A stretch of DNA of 64,000 bases from CAYOSF01 sp964406605 (GTDB taxonomy: Bacteria; Chloroflexota; Dehalococcoidia; DSTF01; RBG-16-68-14). The stretch spans positions 219,027 to 283,026 of the forward strand of contig CAYOSF010000006.1 in assembly GCA_964406605.1 (NCBI GenBank), written 5' to 3'. Shown in pieces: positions 8,644-15,840 of the stretch. How positions within the stretch are numbered: position 1 is the first letter of the stretch; every line of letters begins with the position of its first letter. Below the pieces are notes generated by a model, which saw nothing but the letters and a program-made list of their open reading frames with translations, was not told where the DNA came from and ran no database searches. The translations under genes and the position numbers were made by a program.

Positions 8644-9030
8644 CTACCAGCCTTCCTCGTCCGACGAACGTTCCCCGATGTCAGCGCTCGAAGACGCATT
8701 CCCTCGACTAGCGGCGAGATCTTCGCGAAGAGCGCGGTGACAGTCCTCGAGGATCCAGCGGGCCAGGTCGGCGTCGCGGGCCCGATCACCTCCCGGTTCA
8801 GTGCCGAAGTGAGAGTCCAAGACCTCCTCCAGGCGCTCCTCGAAGCGCTCTCCCCGCGCCTGAACGTAGTCGTCAACGACGTCGAGGATATAGTCCGCAG
8901 CCACCCTGGCATGCCAGCTCGTCGCACCAAAGTCCACCAGCTCCGCCCGGACGGCAAGCTCCAATTCAGCACGCGTGACCGGCGAGCCACGCTGCGTTCG
9001 GCCTGCGCGATCGAGACGCTCAGTGACCAT
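8644..9030 (-). CDS. Small acidic hypothetical protein
   Basis: 128 aa, rich in charged helices (LELAVRAELVDFGATSW, AADYILDVVDDYVQARGE, RFEERLEEVLDSHF), with no signal peptide, membrane segment or recognised motif. The composition (alternating acidic and hydrophobic residues, few Cys) is that of a real soluble protein rather than a shadow. No clear ribosome site is seen before ATG 9030. Four TTACG repeats with exact 11-bp spacing lie 26-63 bp upstream, so the gene is probably controlled by a dimeric DNA-binding regulator. Function unknown. Confidence 0.5.
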   Translation of the reverse strand: MVTERLDRAGRTQRGSPVTRAELELAVRAELVDFGATSWHARVAADYILDVVDDYVQARGERFEERLEEVLDSHFGTEPGGDRARDADLARWILEDCHRALREDLAASRGNASSSADIGERSSDEEGW

Positions 9031-9055
9031 GTAGTGTCATTCTCACAGCCGCACG

Positions 9056-9093
9056 TTACGGCAGGGTTACGTGTACATTACGATTGTGTTACG
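9056..9093. promoter_or_regulatory. Four helix-phased TTACG direct repeats (probable operator)
   Basis: TTACG occurs at 9056, 9067, 9078 and 9089, each exactly 11 bp after the last, three of the four as GTTACG. One-turn spacing on the same strand is the arrangement bound by OmpR/PhoB-type response regulators. The array sits between the divergent genes at 9030 (minus) and 9319 (plus), much closer to the former. Confidence 0.6.
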
Positions 9094-9318
9094 TGCGCAG
9101 TTCTCCGGTAGCAGCCGGAGTTAGAACCACTTGCAACGTACACCGCCCCGGCAGGAATGGTTCTTCCGTTCTCCAACTCCGGGTGATGGCGCTCCGAGGC
9201 GTCGAATTCGGTGGCCTTGAGGGTCCCTACAGTAGGCCGGTCGGTATCTGTTGTCGTTGGCGGTCGCCGCCCGTCATCGCATTAGCAGCCGTGTGCTAAC
9301 GTTGGGGCAGGAGGCCCT

Positions 9319-10200
9319 GTGATCGAGACAGTGAACTCCGGGTCCGCTCCTGGGCAAGTGGACTCCTTTCCTCTCACCCGCCGGCTGTTGGAGACGGGTT
9401 CTCTTCAGCGCTGGGAGGCAGTCAGCGACTACACCCGGCTCATTGTCGAGCAGATGGGGCGGCTGGAGGGCGAGCCGGCCCCCGGCCGACGCGAGTTCGA
9501 ATCGCCGGAGGCGGCCGCGGAGCACGCGAAGGGACTGGCCCGTGCCGCGGGCGCCGGTCTGGTCGGCATCACCCGACAGCGGTCCTACCACAGAGCGCGA
9601 GGCTTCGAGGACGCCAACCCCTTCGCCATAGCCCTCGCCATGGTCATGCGCCGTGAGGAGATCAGCCGGGCGCCGGACGTCGCTGCTGGCGTGGAGGTCT
9701 TTCGCGTCTACTACGAGTTGGGTCAGACGGTTATCCGTCTGGCCGGTGCCCTGCGGGAACTCGGTTGGCAGGCCACTGCCTACCACCCCGTGAGCGACAT
9801 CGGCGACGGCAGCCGCGTCTTCTTTGTACCGGCGGCCATCGACGCCGGCTTGGGCGAGCTGGGACGGCCTGGATTCCTGGTGACGCCCGATTTAGGAATT
9901 ATGGTCCGCCTGGCCGCGGTCACCACCGATCTTCCCATGGCCGTGGACGCGCCACGGCGTGCTGGCATCGACGAGTTCTGCAGCCTCTGCAGTGCCTGCC
10001 TCAGGGCCTGCCCCGGGGGAGCTATCGCCAACCAGAAGAGCCAGGTTGGAGGAGTCCTGCGCTGGCAGGTCGACGCGGATCGATGCTTTCCTCATTTCGC
10101 GGAACACCTCGGGTGCAGCATCTGCATGGCGGTCTGCCCCTACGCTCTCCCCCACGTGCGGCGCAACCTCATAGAACGCTGGTCGGCGCGCACCGGCTGA
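9319..10200 (+). CDS. Reductive dehalogenase/QueG-like cobalamin-dependent iron-sulfur protein
   Basis: 293 aa from GTG 9319 with AGGAGG 6 nt upstream. The middle resembles the cobalamin-binding nitroreductase-like core of RdhA/QueG (YELGQTVIRLAGALRELG, GELGRPGFLVTPDLGI, AAVTTDLPM). The C-terminus carries two 4Fe-4S motifs: FCSLCSACLRACPGG and, after WQVDADRCF, LGCSICMAVCPYA, the pattern of RdhA proteins. There is no twin-arginine signal and no neighbouring RdhB anchor, so it would be cytoplasmic. Possibilities are a non-respiratory dehalogenase-like reductase or a QueG relative; the RWQVD…CF…H spacing favours the RdhA side. No queuosine genes are nearby. Confidence 0.72.
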   Translation: MIETVNSGSAPGQVDSFPLTRRLLETGSLQRWEAVSDYTRLIVEQMGRLEGEPAPGRREFESPEAAAEHAKGLARAAGAGLVGITRQRSYHRARGFEDANPFAIALAMVMRREEISRAPDVAAGVEVFRVYYELGQTVIRLAGALRELGWQATAYHPVSDIGDGSRVFFVPAAIDAGLGELGRPGFLVTPDLGIMVRLAAVTTDLPMAVDAPRRAGIDEFCSLCSACLRACPGGAIANQKSQVGGVLRWQVDADRCFPHFAEHLGCSICMAVCPYALPHVRRNLIERWSARTG

Positions 10201-10259
10201 TCCTGTTCCCCGAAGACATGTGGTGGCTGGCCGCGGGGCCAGGGTGTTATGCGGGCCGC

Positions 10260-10290
10260 TTGACAAGCGTTACTCTATTCGTGGTATAGT
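10260..10290 (+). promoter_or_regulatory. Promoter for the 10377 gene
   Basis: TTGACA (10260-10265) and TATAGT (10285-10290) separated by 19 bp. The -10 is extended (TGG before it), which compensates for the long spacer, and is followed by the AGCGGC discriminator seen at other promoters in this window. Confidence 0.5.
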
Positions 10291-10376
10291 AGCGGCAAAT
10301 GCGGCCGACGGTTGCCGGTTGCCGTATATTGCCCGAATGGCCTGATCGGCCAGCGGGGTTTCGGGAGGAGACGGCC

Positions 10377-10733
10377 ATGTCGACTAAGCAGCAAGTCACT
10401 GAGAGTACCTGTTCCGAACTGCTCAGCAGCATCCGAGAGGACCCCATGAGTCCGCAGATGCGAGACAAGGTGCGGACTGCTGTCGAGGCTGGCTGTCCAC
10501 CGGGTGACGTCGCGCGGGCGGTCTACACTGGCCTGGAGGGTGTGCTGGCCACCTACTGGGTGGCGCTGCAGGAGGGCAACCTGAGGAGCGATGACGGCGA
10601 CTTCTACCGTGTCGTAGGCATGCGGAGGCACGTACGAACGTGCTACGAGGACAGCGACAGACTGTTGGAGTTCGCGAGCCAGCGGTCCGACTTCTTTGAA
10701 ATGCTGGGCCGGATGACCTCCTGGCTCCACTAG
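10377..10733 (+). CDS. Conserved-looking hypothetical protein, 118 aa
   Basis: Starts at ATG 10377 (MSTKQQVTEST), with GGGAGGAG about 8 nt upstream; the frame extends further upstream but across the promoter. Soluble, helical, with two Cys (STCSEL and RTCYED). Residues 20-60 (RDKVRTAVEAGCPPGDVARAV) resemble a small helical bundle but I do not recognise the family. It is monocistronic: its own promoter lies at 10260-10290 and a strong intrinsic terminator at 10755-10781. Confidence 0.6.
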   Translation: MSTKQQVTESTCSELLSSIREDPMSPQMRDKVRTAVEAGCPPGDVARAVYTGLEGVLATYWVALQEGNLRSDDGDFYRVVGMRRHVRTCYEDSDRLLEFASQRSDFFEMLGRMTSWLH

Positions 10734-10754
10734 CTCACCGTCGACATCGACGCG

Positions 10755-10781
10755 GGGGACCCGAGAATTCGGGTCCCCTTT
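10755..10781 (+). terminator. Rho-independent terminator
   Basis: A perfect 10-bp stem (GGGGACCCGA with TCGGGTCCCC, loop GAAT) followed by TTT, 22 bp after the stop of the 10377-10733 gene. Confidence 0.75.
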
Positions 10782-10867
10782 GTGGCTGGCTCCTCCCTGC
10801 GAGTGGAGCCGTTGGGCGGTGCCTCGCCGGAACCGCGGGTTGAGCTGCCCTGTCACCCCGAGATCGT

Positions 10868-10895
10868 CCAGCGCCTCCCGGAAGGGAGGCGCTGG
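10868..10895. terminator. Hairpin downstream of gdhA
   Basis: A perfect 12-bp stem (CCAGCGCCTCCC with GGGAGGCGCTGG) closed by a GGAA tetraloop, about 48 bp past the gdhA stop. There is no T-run on either side, so it may stabilise the mRNA end or belong to the GGAA-loop palindromes also seen at 53962 and 54217. Confidence 0.45.
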
Positions 10896-10942
10896 GTCTC
10901 AGTGCGTTGCCTGGATTCCGGTTCGCCCGCCGAAAGGCTGGG

Positions 10943-12223
10943 TTACGGGTAGACGCCCCGCAGTTTCGTCCCTTCCAACACGTGCCCGATGGCAAGCATG
11001 ATAGCGGCGCTTCTTGGGGGCACCTTCTCGGCTTTCGCCAGCTGCAGCATCTCTTGGAAGGTCTTGGTGATGATGCGGTGCAACCGTTGGTTCACATCGT
11101 CCTCCTCCCAATGGACGAAGCTGAGGTTCTGCACCCACTCGAAATAGGAAACGATCACGCCCCCGGCATTGGCGACGATGTCGGGTATCACCATCACGCC
11201 GGCATCCTCCAGGATGGCATCGCCGCCGGGTGTGATTGGGCCGTTGGCCGCTTCCAGGATGATCTTGGCCTTCACGTCCCCAGCGTTTCGCGACGTTATC
11301 TGCCCCTCCAGCGCGGCGGGCACGAGGATGTCCACAGGTAGGCCCAGCAGCTCGGCGTCACTGATGGCGTCGCCACCACCGCTGTCCGCCAGGCGCCCCT
11401 TCTGCTGCTTCAGGTGAGTCAGCGCCCGCGCGTCGAGGCCCTTCTCGTTGTAGATGGCGCCGGAGGTGTCGCTCGCGGCCACGATGCGGGCGCCCGCTCC
11501 CTCCAGTAGGTAGGCGGACACGTGGCCGGCGTTCCCGAAGCCCTGTACGGCCACAGTCGCGCCATCGAGCGAAATGCCTTTTTCGCGGGTCGCCTCCTGG
11601 GCGCAGAAGAAGACACCCCTGCCGGTCGCCTCGACCCGGCCCTCGCTGCCCCCCACCCGAATCGGCTTTCCGGTGACGATGGCAGGCGTCACGTGCCCCT
11701 CGTGCATGGCGATCGTGTCCATGATCCAGGCCATCACCTGTGGATCCGTGTTCACGTCGGGCGCAGGAATGTCCTTGTGCGGCCCGATGATGTAGCTGAT
11801 CTCTGTGGCGTAGCGACGGGTGAGGTTCTCCAGCTCCGCCCGCGAAAGGAGCTTGGGATCGACGGTCACCCCGCCTTTGGCCCCTCCGTATGGCAAGTTG
11901 TTGACGGCGCACTTCCAGGTCATCCACATGGCGAGGGCCTTCACCTCGTCCAGGGTGACACCCTGGTGATAGCGAATGCCGCCCTTCGTCGGCCCCAGGG
12001 TCTCGTTGTGGTGGACGCGGTACCCGGTGAAGGTTTTGCGGGACCTGTCGTCCATTTCGACGGGGAAGTTGACGGTGAATTCGCGGTGACAGCGCCTGAG
12101 CGACCTGCGCATTTCGTCGTCGAGATTCATGCGGTCGGCCGCTGCATCGAACTGCGCCAGTGCCATCTCGTAGGGGTTTTCGACGGCCGGTGCGGCCGTC
12201 TGGGACTGCTGGGCTTGCACCAT
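10943..12223 (-). CDS. gdhA: Glutamate dehydrogenase (Glu/Leu/Phe/Val dehydrogenase family)
   Basis: 426 aa from ATG 12223, chosen because AGGAGG lies 9 nt upstream; the 19 extra upstream residues look non-coding. Substrate-domain motifs: RVHHNETLGPTKGGIRYH, PYGGAKGGV with the catalytic Lys, and PDVNTDPQVMAW with the catalytic Asp. The Rossmann domain follows: VAVQGFGNAGHVSAYLL (GxGNxG) and EAANGPITPGGD. Length and motifs match hexameric NAD(P)-dependent glutamate dehydrogenase, interconverting glutamate with 2-oxoglutarate and ammonia. It stands alone on the minus strand; the next upstream gene is an NrpR-type nitrogen regulator, which suggests control by nitrogen status. Confidence 0.93.
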   Translation of the reverse strand: MVQAQQSQTAAPAVENPYEMALAQFDAAADRMNLDDEMRRSLRRCHREFTVNFPVEMDDRSRKTFTGYRVHHNETLGPTKGGIRYHQGVTLDEVKALAMWMTWKCAVNNLPYGGAKGGVTVDPKLLSRAELENLTRRYATEISYIIGPHKDIPAPDVNTDPQVMAWIMDTIAMHEGHVTPAIVTGKPIRVGGSEGRVEATGRGVFFCAQEATREKGISLDGATVAVQGFGNAGHVSAYLLEGAGARIVAASDTSGAIYNEKGLDARALTHLKQQKGRLADSGGGDAISDAELLGLPVDILVPAALEGQITSRNAGDVKAKIILEAANGPITPGGDAILEDAGVMVIPDIVANAGGVIVSYFEWVQNLSFVHWEEDDVNQRLHRIITKTFQEMLQLAKAEKVPPRSAAIMLAIGHVLEGTKLRGVYP

Positions 12224-12515
12224 GGACTTGGGCCTCCTTGTGAGATTGAGTACCAATGACGAGTGCAGGCAACATAGCACATCTTCGATTATCTGGCTAG
12301 GGGGCGGCTACCGGTCGCCGTCCCCCGTGTGAGATTCAAGCAGGCGGGACGCTGCTTCTCTAGCGTTGGCTGGCATAGCTGAACGGAGGCGCTCGTTCCT
12401 CTCTATGGCCTTGATTCACTGGGGAAATGTCTGGCAGCGAGGCGAGGACGGGGAATGGGGTGAGGTTTGGCGGCGCAGAACTCCCTGCTACGAAGAGAGC
12501 CTCGAGTGGGAACGG

Positions 12516-13511
12516 CTAGAGATCCCAGTAGCTCTGCAACCGCGCGAAGTCGATGGTGCCGCTGTTCGCTATGTTCTCGGCCTCTATGCCGGCCTCCTCG
12601 GCTGCCGCCACGGCATTGAGACCTCCGTAGAGGATGACGCCCACCTTGTTGAGACCGACCGGGATCTGGCAGACCGGCTGGCTGGTATAGCCCATGATGA
12701 CTACGCCGCCGATGCCTGCGTCCGTGGCCTTGGCCAGGATGTCTTCCGCTACCGGCTTGGCCGACGCCGGTATCTCCCGGAAGTTCGCGAGCACCATGCC
12801 GTCACCTTTGATCGCGGCGTCGCGCACTGCGGTCATGTGCGCCCTGATGTATGCCAGCGACGGATCGAGAGAGGAACCGGCGTAGTGGATGATCGCCACG
12901 AACCTGCGCGGCACGGTGTTACGGAACTCCAGTATGCCTCCGAACCGGGAATCCATGGGGATGCCCGCCTTGAGCAAGATACCGTTGATGGTGGCGCTGC
13001 AGATCGTGCCCAGTCCCATCTGACCCTCGGGCACGATCACGTCTCCCAGCTTTTCCCCTTCTTCGGCTACCGCCACCATGTGGCTGACGGTCAGCTCGGC
13101 CGTGTAGGCCTCCTTCATGGCCGAAAGGGCATCCTTGAACTTGTGCTTGGGGAAGAGTGAGGTGTTGATGATCACTTCCCCCGTGCGCTTTTCCGGATCG
13201 AACGTTGTCTCGAAGGCCAGGGCGGCGATCCTCTCGATGACAAGCCCCACCTGCTCCGGCGCCAGCGCGTTTCTCAGCTCCTCCAGGCCCTTGGCGGTGA
13301 TCGCCCGTCCGTCCCTTCCCAACGGTTCGGTGAACCCCCGCTCGTCCGTGATCCTGAGGTGGTATCGTACTTGCCTCTCGCTGAGACGGATCCCGTGGTC
13401 CTCCAGCGCACGGGCGATACTGATCGAGCCCTGAGGGCCGGGCGATTCGCTCAGTACCTTGAGGATCGTGATGACTTTGCGCTCGATGTCGCGAGCTTCG
13501 CTCTCCAGCAC
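12516..13511 (-). CDS. nrpR: NrpR-type (DUF128) nitrogen regulator
   Basis: 331 aa. The N-terminal winged helix (KVITILKVLSESPGPQG, RLSERQVRYHLRITDERG, residues 10-75) is followed by a single NrpR effector domain (about 85-325) with FPKHKFKDALSAMKEAY, EGQMGLGTICSATINGILLKAGIP, RFGGILEFRN and IMGYTSQPVCQIPVGLNKVGVILYGGLNAVAA. In methanogens NrpR represses nif, glnA and amt, released by 2-oxoglutarate. One NrpR domain rather than two gives an NrpRI-like single-domain form. A TACAAT element on the minus strand at 13578-13583 fits as its -10. No GGAA-N6-TTCC operator was found between it and gdhA. Confidence 0.85.
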   Translation of the reverse strand: MLESEARDIERKVITILKVLSESPGPQGSISIARALEDHGIRLSERQVRYHLRITDERGFTEPLGRDGRAITAKGLEELRNALAPEQVGLVIERIAALAFETTFDPEKRTGEVIINTSLFPKHKFKDALSAMKEAYTAELTVSHMVAVAEEGEKLGDVIVPEGQMGLGTICSATINGILLKAGIPMDSRFGGILEFRNTVPRRFVAIIHYAGSSLDPSLAYIRAHMTAVRDAAIKGDGMVLANFREIPASAKPVAEDILAKATDAGIGGVVIMGYTSQPVCQIPVGLNKVGVILYGGLNAVAAAEEAGIEAENIANSGTIDFARLQSYWDL

Positions 13512-13792
13512 GTGGTTTCCTCTGCCGGACGGTGTTCCTGGCTGGCCCTGGCCTGCGCCCGGCTGACAACCGGAGCTATTGTAGCGCCTTTGCCCCTTGC
13601 TCCCAACCCCGCATTTGGCGGCCCGTTGCGGGTCGGCGGGGACGGCCGGCGGCGCTGCTCAACTCGGTGCTCCAGCGGAGCGTGAACAAGGCCGTTCATT
13701 CCGCTGCGGAGCGCGGCCGGGACCATGTTCCGGTGCGGGACGGTCGACTCGAGCGCGCTAGCGCCCGGCCCGCATCCACGGGCCCGCCTCCG

Positions 13793-14731
13793 CTACATCG
13801 CCCGGAGCAGGCGGACCCGCTCCTCGATGGGCGGGTGGGTGGAAAACATGTTGTTGAGGAAGCTCTGGTGCTCATGGAGCGGGTTGTTGATGTAGAGGTG
13901 CGCTGTCGCCTTGTTCGCCACCTCCAGCGGGTCGGGGTCGGCGGCGATCTTTTCCAGCGCGCGCGCCAGCCCCTCGGGGGAGCGGGTGAGCAGCGCGGCG
14001 GAGGCGTCGGCCAGGTACTCGCGCTGACGTGATATGGCAAAGCGGATGAGCTGGGCGGCGATCGGTGTGAGGATTGCTCCCAGCAAAGCAAGCCCGTAGA
14101 TGATGAGCATCACGTACCCGCCGCCGCGGCTGCGGTTGCTGGAGCGGCGGCCGGCCCCGAAGAAGGTGAGCCGCAGCATGAAGTCGGCCATGAGTGCGGC
14201 GATTCCCACCAGCACCACCACGACCGTCATCACCCGGATGTCGTAGTTGCCGATGTGCGACAGCTCGTGCGCGATCACTCCCTCCAGTTCGATCGGCTCC
14301 AGCTTCTGCAGCAGACCGCGGGTGACGACAACAGACGCATGCTCCGGGTCGCGGCCCGTCGCGAAGGCGTTGGGCGAGCCGTCCTCGATGACGTAGACCT
14401 TGGGCATCGGCAGCCCGGCGCCGATGCACAAGTTCTCCACGGTGCGAAACAGCTCCCGCTCCTCGTCGGCGGTCACCTCGCGCGCTTGCGAGATGCCGAG
14501 CGTGACGTTCGCCGAGCCGTAGTAGGAGATCACGGCGAAGATGAGGAAGGGGATGATCAGGAGTGGCGCGTAAGGGTAGGGCAGCCCCACTATCAGCCCG
14601 ATGACGATAGAGAACCCGGCCAGCAGGAGGATGAACCCGGCCAGCAGGAGGAATGTGTTCCGCCGGTTCCCGGCGATCCGGTCGTAGACGAGGACGGGCT
14701 GCTGCCCCTCCAAGTGAGTCCTCGAGTACAA
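13793..14731 (-). CDS. htpX: HtpX-family membrane zinc metalloprotease (M48)
   Basis: 312 aa. Two N-terminal membrane helices (residues about 25-75), the zinc motif HELSH in GVIAHELSHIGNYDIRV with the third ligand in REYLADASAALLT, and two further membrane helices between them. SPNAFATGRDPEHASVVVT is the conserved HtpX substrate-groove stretch. Such proteases degrade misfolded membrane proteins, active site facing the cytoplasm. It lies 2 bp after lemA; LemA-HtpX is a very common pair. The C-terminus ends HPPIEERVRLLRAM, the usual family ending, so the gene is complete. Confidence 0.93.
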   Translation of the reverse strand: MYSRTHLEGQQPVLVYDRIAGNRRNTFLLLAGFILLLAGFSIVIGLIVGLPYPYAPLLIIPFLIFAVISYYGSANVTLGISQAREVTADEERELFRTVENLCIGAGLPMPKVYVIEDGSPNAFATGRDPEHASVVVTRGLLQKLEPIELEGVIAHELSHIGNYDIRVMTVVVVLVGIAALMADFMLRLTFFGAGRRSSNRSRGGGYVMLIIYGLALLGAILTPIAAQLIRFAISRQREYLADASAALLTRSPEGLARALEKIAADPDPLEVANKATAHLYINNPLHEHQSFLNNMFSTHPPIEERVRLLRAM

Positions 14732-14733
14732 CC

Positions 14734-15309
14734 TTAGTTGGAGGACGTGAAGCTGACCTGCACGTCCTCGCGGGCCGCCTCTTCGGCCTCGAAGAATTCG
14801 AACCGCTCGAAATTGAACATGTTAGCGATGATGACGTTCGGGAAGACCTGGATGCGCGTGTTGAAGTCCATCACGTTCCGGTTGTAGAACTGGCGGGCGT
14901 AGGCGATCTTCTCCTCGATGTCGGAAAGCTCCTGCTGAAGGGACAGGAAGTTCTCATTGGCTCGCAGTTGCGGGTAGTTCTCAGCCACGGCGAAGAGCGA
15001 ACGCAGGGCGCCGGTAAGTGCGTTGTCGGCCTGGGCGGCCTGGGCGGCGCCGCCCGCCTGCTCCAGCATGGCGCGGGCTCGCGTGACGTTCTCGAGCACT
15101 TCTCTTTCGTGGGCGGCGTAGCCTTTGACCGTTTCCACCAGGTTCGGGACTAGGCTGGCTCTTCTCTTGAGCTGGACGTCGATCCCGGACCACGCCTCGT
15201 TGGTGCGGACCCGCGAGCGGATGAGGCCGTTGTACACGGCCAATAGGAACAGGCCGATCCCGAGTATGACCGCCAATAGCACGATGAGCACAATGATGAC
15301 AGCAAACAT
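14734..15309 (-). CDS. lemA: LemA family protein
   Basis: 191 aa. A single N-terminal transmembrane helix (residues 2-27) precedes the hallmark YNGLIRSRVRTNEAWSGIDV and LKRRASLVPNLVETVKGY, then a long helical bundle and FNTRIQVFPNVIIANMFNF. LemA proteins are membrane-anchored helical proteins of unclear role that are frequently paired with HtpX, which follows 2 bp downstream. An extended -10 (TGG-TAGAAT) lies on the minus strand at 15346-15351, about 35 bp upstream, with a GGGGAG ribosome site. Confidence 0.92.
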   Translation of the reverse strand: MFAVIIVLIVLLAVILGIGLFLLAVYNGLIRSRVRTNEAWSGIDVQLKRRASLVPNLVETVKGYAAHEREVLENVTRARAMLEQAGGAAQAAQADNALTGALRSLFAVAENYPQLRANENFLSLQQELSDIEEKIAYARQFYNRNVMDFNTRIQVFPNVIIANMFNFERFEFFEAEEAAREDVQVSFTSSN

Positions 15310-15680
15310 GCAGAACTCCCCTCTGAGTTCCGAAGAACCCAGGCCATTCTACCACAAGTGACTACGCAGGTTGACAGCTCTTCGCAGGTTCGGGAGCGCC
15401 GCCGGGCTTCCTCGGGAGACGTCGCGCAACGAGCATGGCTCTCTCAGGCCCGCGGAGGACGCCGCGCAAGGCCCGCGCCGGACTCTACTCATACCTTGCC
15501 CGCCGGGCTCTTCAGGAGCGCGGCCGCCCTGCCCAGCGAGTCCCCTGCGTCCTCGTCTGCGGGGAACACCGCCGCCGGCGGATCGGTTGCGTCGGCACCG
15601 GCGATCGGCGCGGGTCACCGGTGGCAGGATTCGGGCGAGTACAGTTGATTGACATAGTGATTGTTGGCGTGCTACCCTCC
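15310..15680. other. Intergenic region without a supported gene
   Basis: About 370 bp of GC-rich sequence between the divergent lemA and thrC operons. Short open frames exist on both strands, but none has a ribosome site or plausible composition. The lemA promoter lies at its left end. Confidence 0.5.
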
Positions 15681-15709
15681 TTGACGATCACGCACTGCGA
15701 GAATCGAAT
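15681..15709 (+). promoter_or_regulatory. Promoter of the thrC-NIL-sulfur carrier operon
   Basis: TTGACG (15681-15686) and TCGAAT (15704-15709) separated by 17 bp. Transcription would start near 15716, giving a leader of about 125 nt. Confidence 0.5.
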
Positions 15710-15738
15710 AGTCAGATGCATCACTACTTGATGGCGAT

Positions 15739-15830
15739 GGCCCGGCCCCGACGGGCCCCCCAACGCAGGGGGGGTTACTCGGGGCACCTCTCGTAACCAA
15801 CCACATCCCCGAAGACCACGGGAGAGGAGG
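15739..15830 (+). promoter_or_regulatory. Structured 5' leader of the thrC operon, possible translational switch
   Basis: Three hairpins can form: GGCCCG/CGGGCC (15739-15757), CCCCCC/GGGGGG (15756-15773) and GGTTAC/GTAACC (15773-15798). The first two share bases and exclude each other. The loop of the third carries CCTCTC (15787-15792), complementary to GAGAGG at 15822-15827, which overlaps the thrC ribosome site. No known riboswitch consensus was recognised. Confidence 0.4.
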
Positions 15831-15840
15831 TACCGCCATC

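Noticed and set aside
12224..12515. Possible NrpR operator between gdhA and nrpR
   Set aside because: No GGAA-N6-TTCC palindrome is present; GGAA and TTCC occur only singly.
15349..15618. Small open frame upstream of lemA on the minus strand
   Set aside because: Composition is Arg-rich and without start signals; a neighbouring frame of about 25 codons also has no support.
15823..15838. GAGGAGGTACCGCC resembles the conserved T-box sequence before thrC
   Set aside because: The UGGN that must pair with the tRNA end is absent (AGGU here), and no specifier stem was found; it is better read as the ribosome site.
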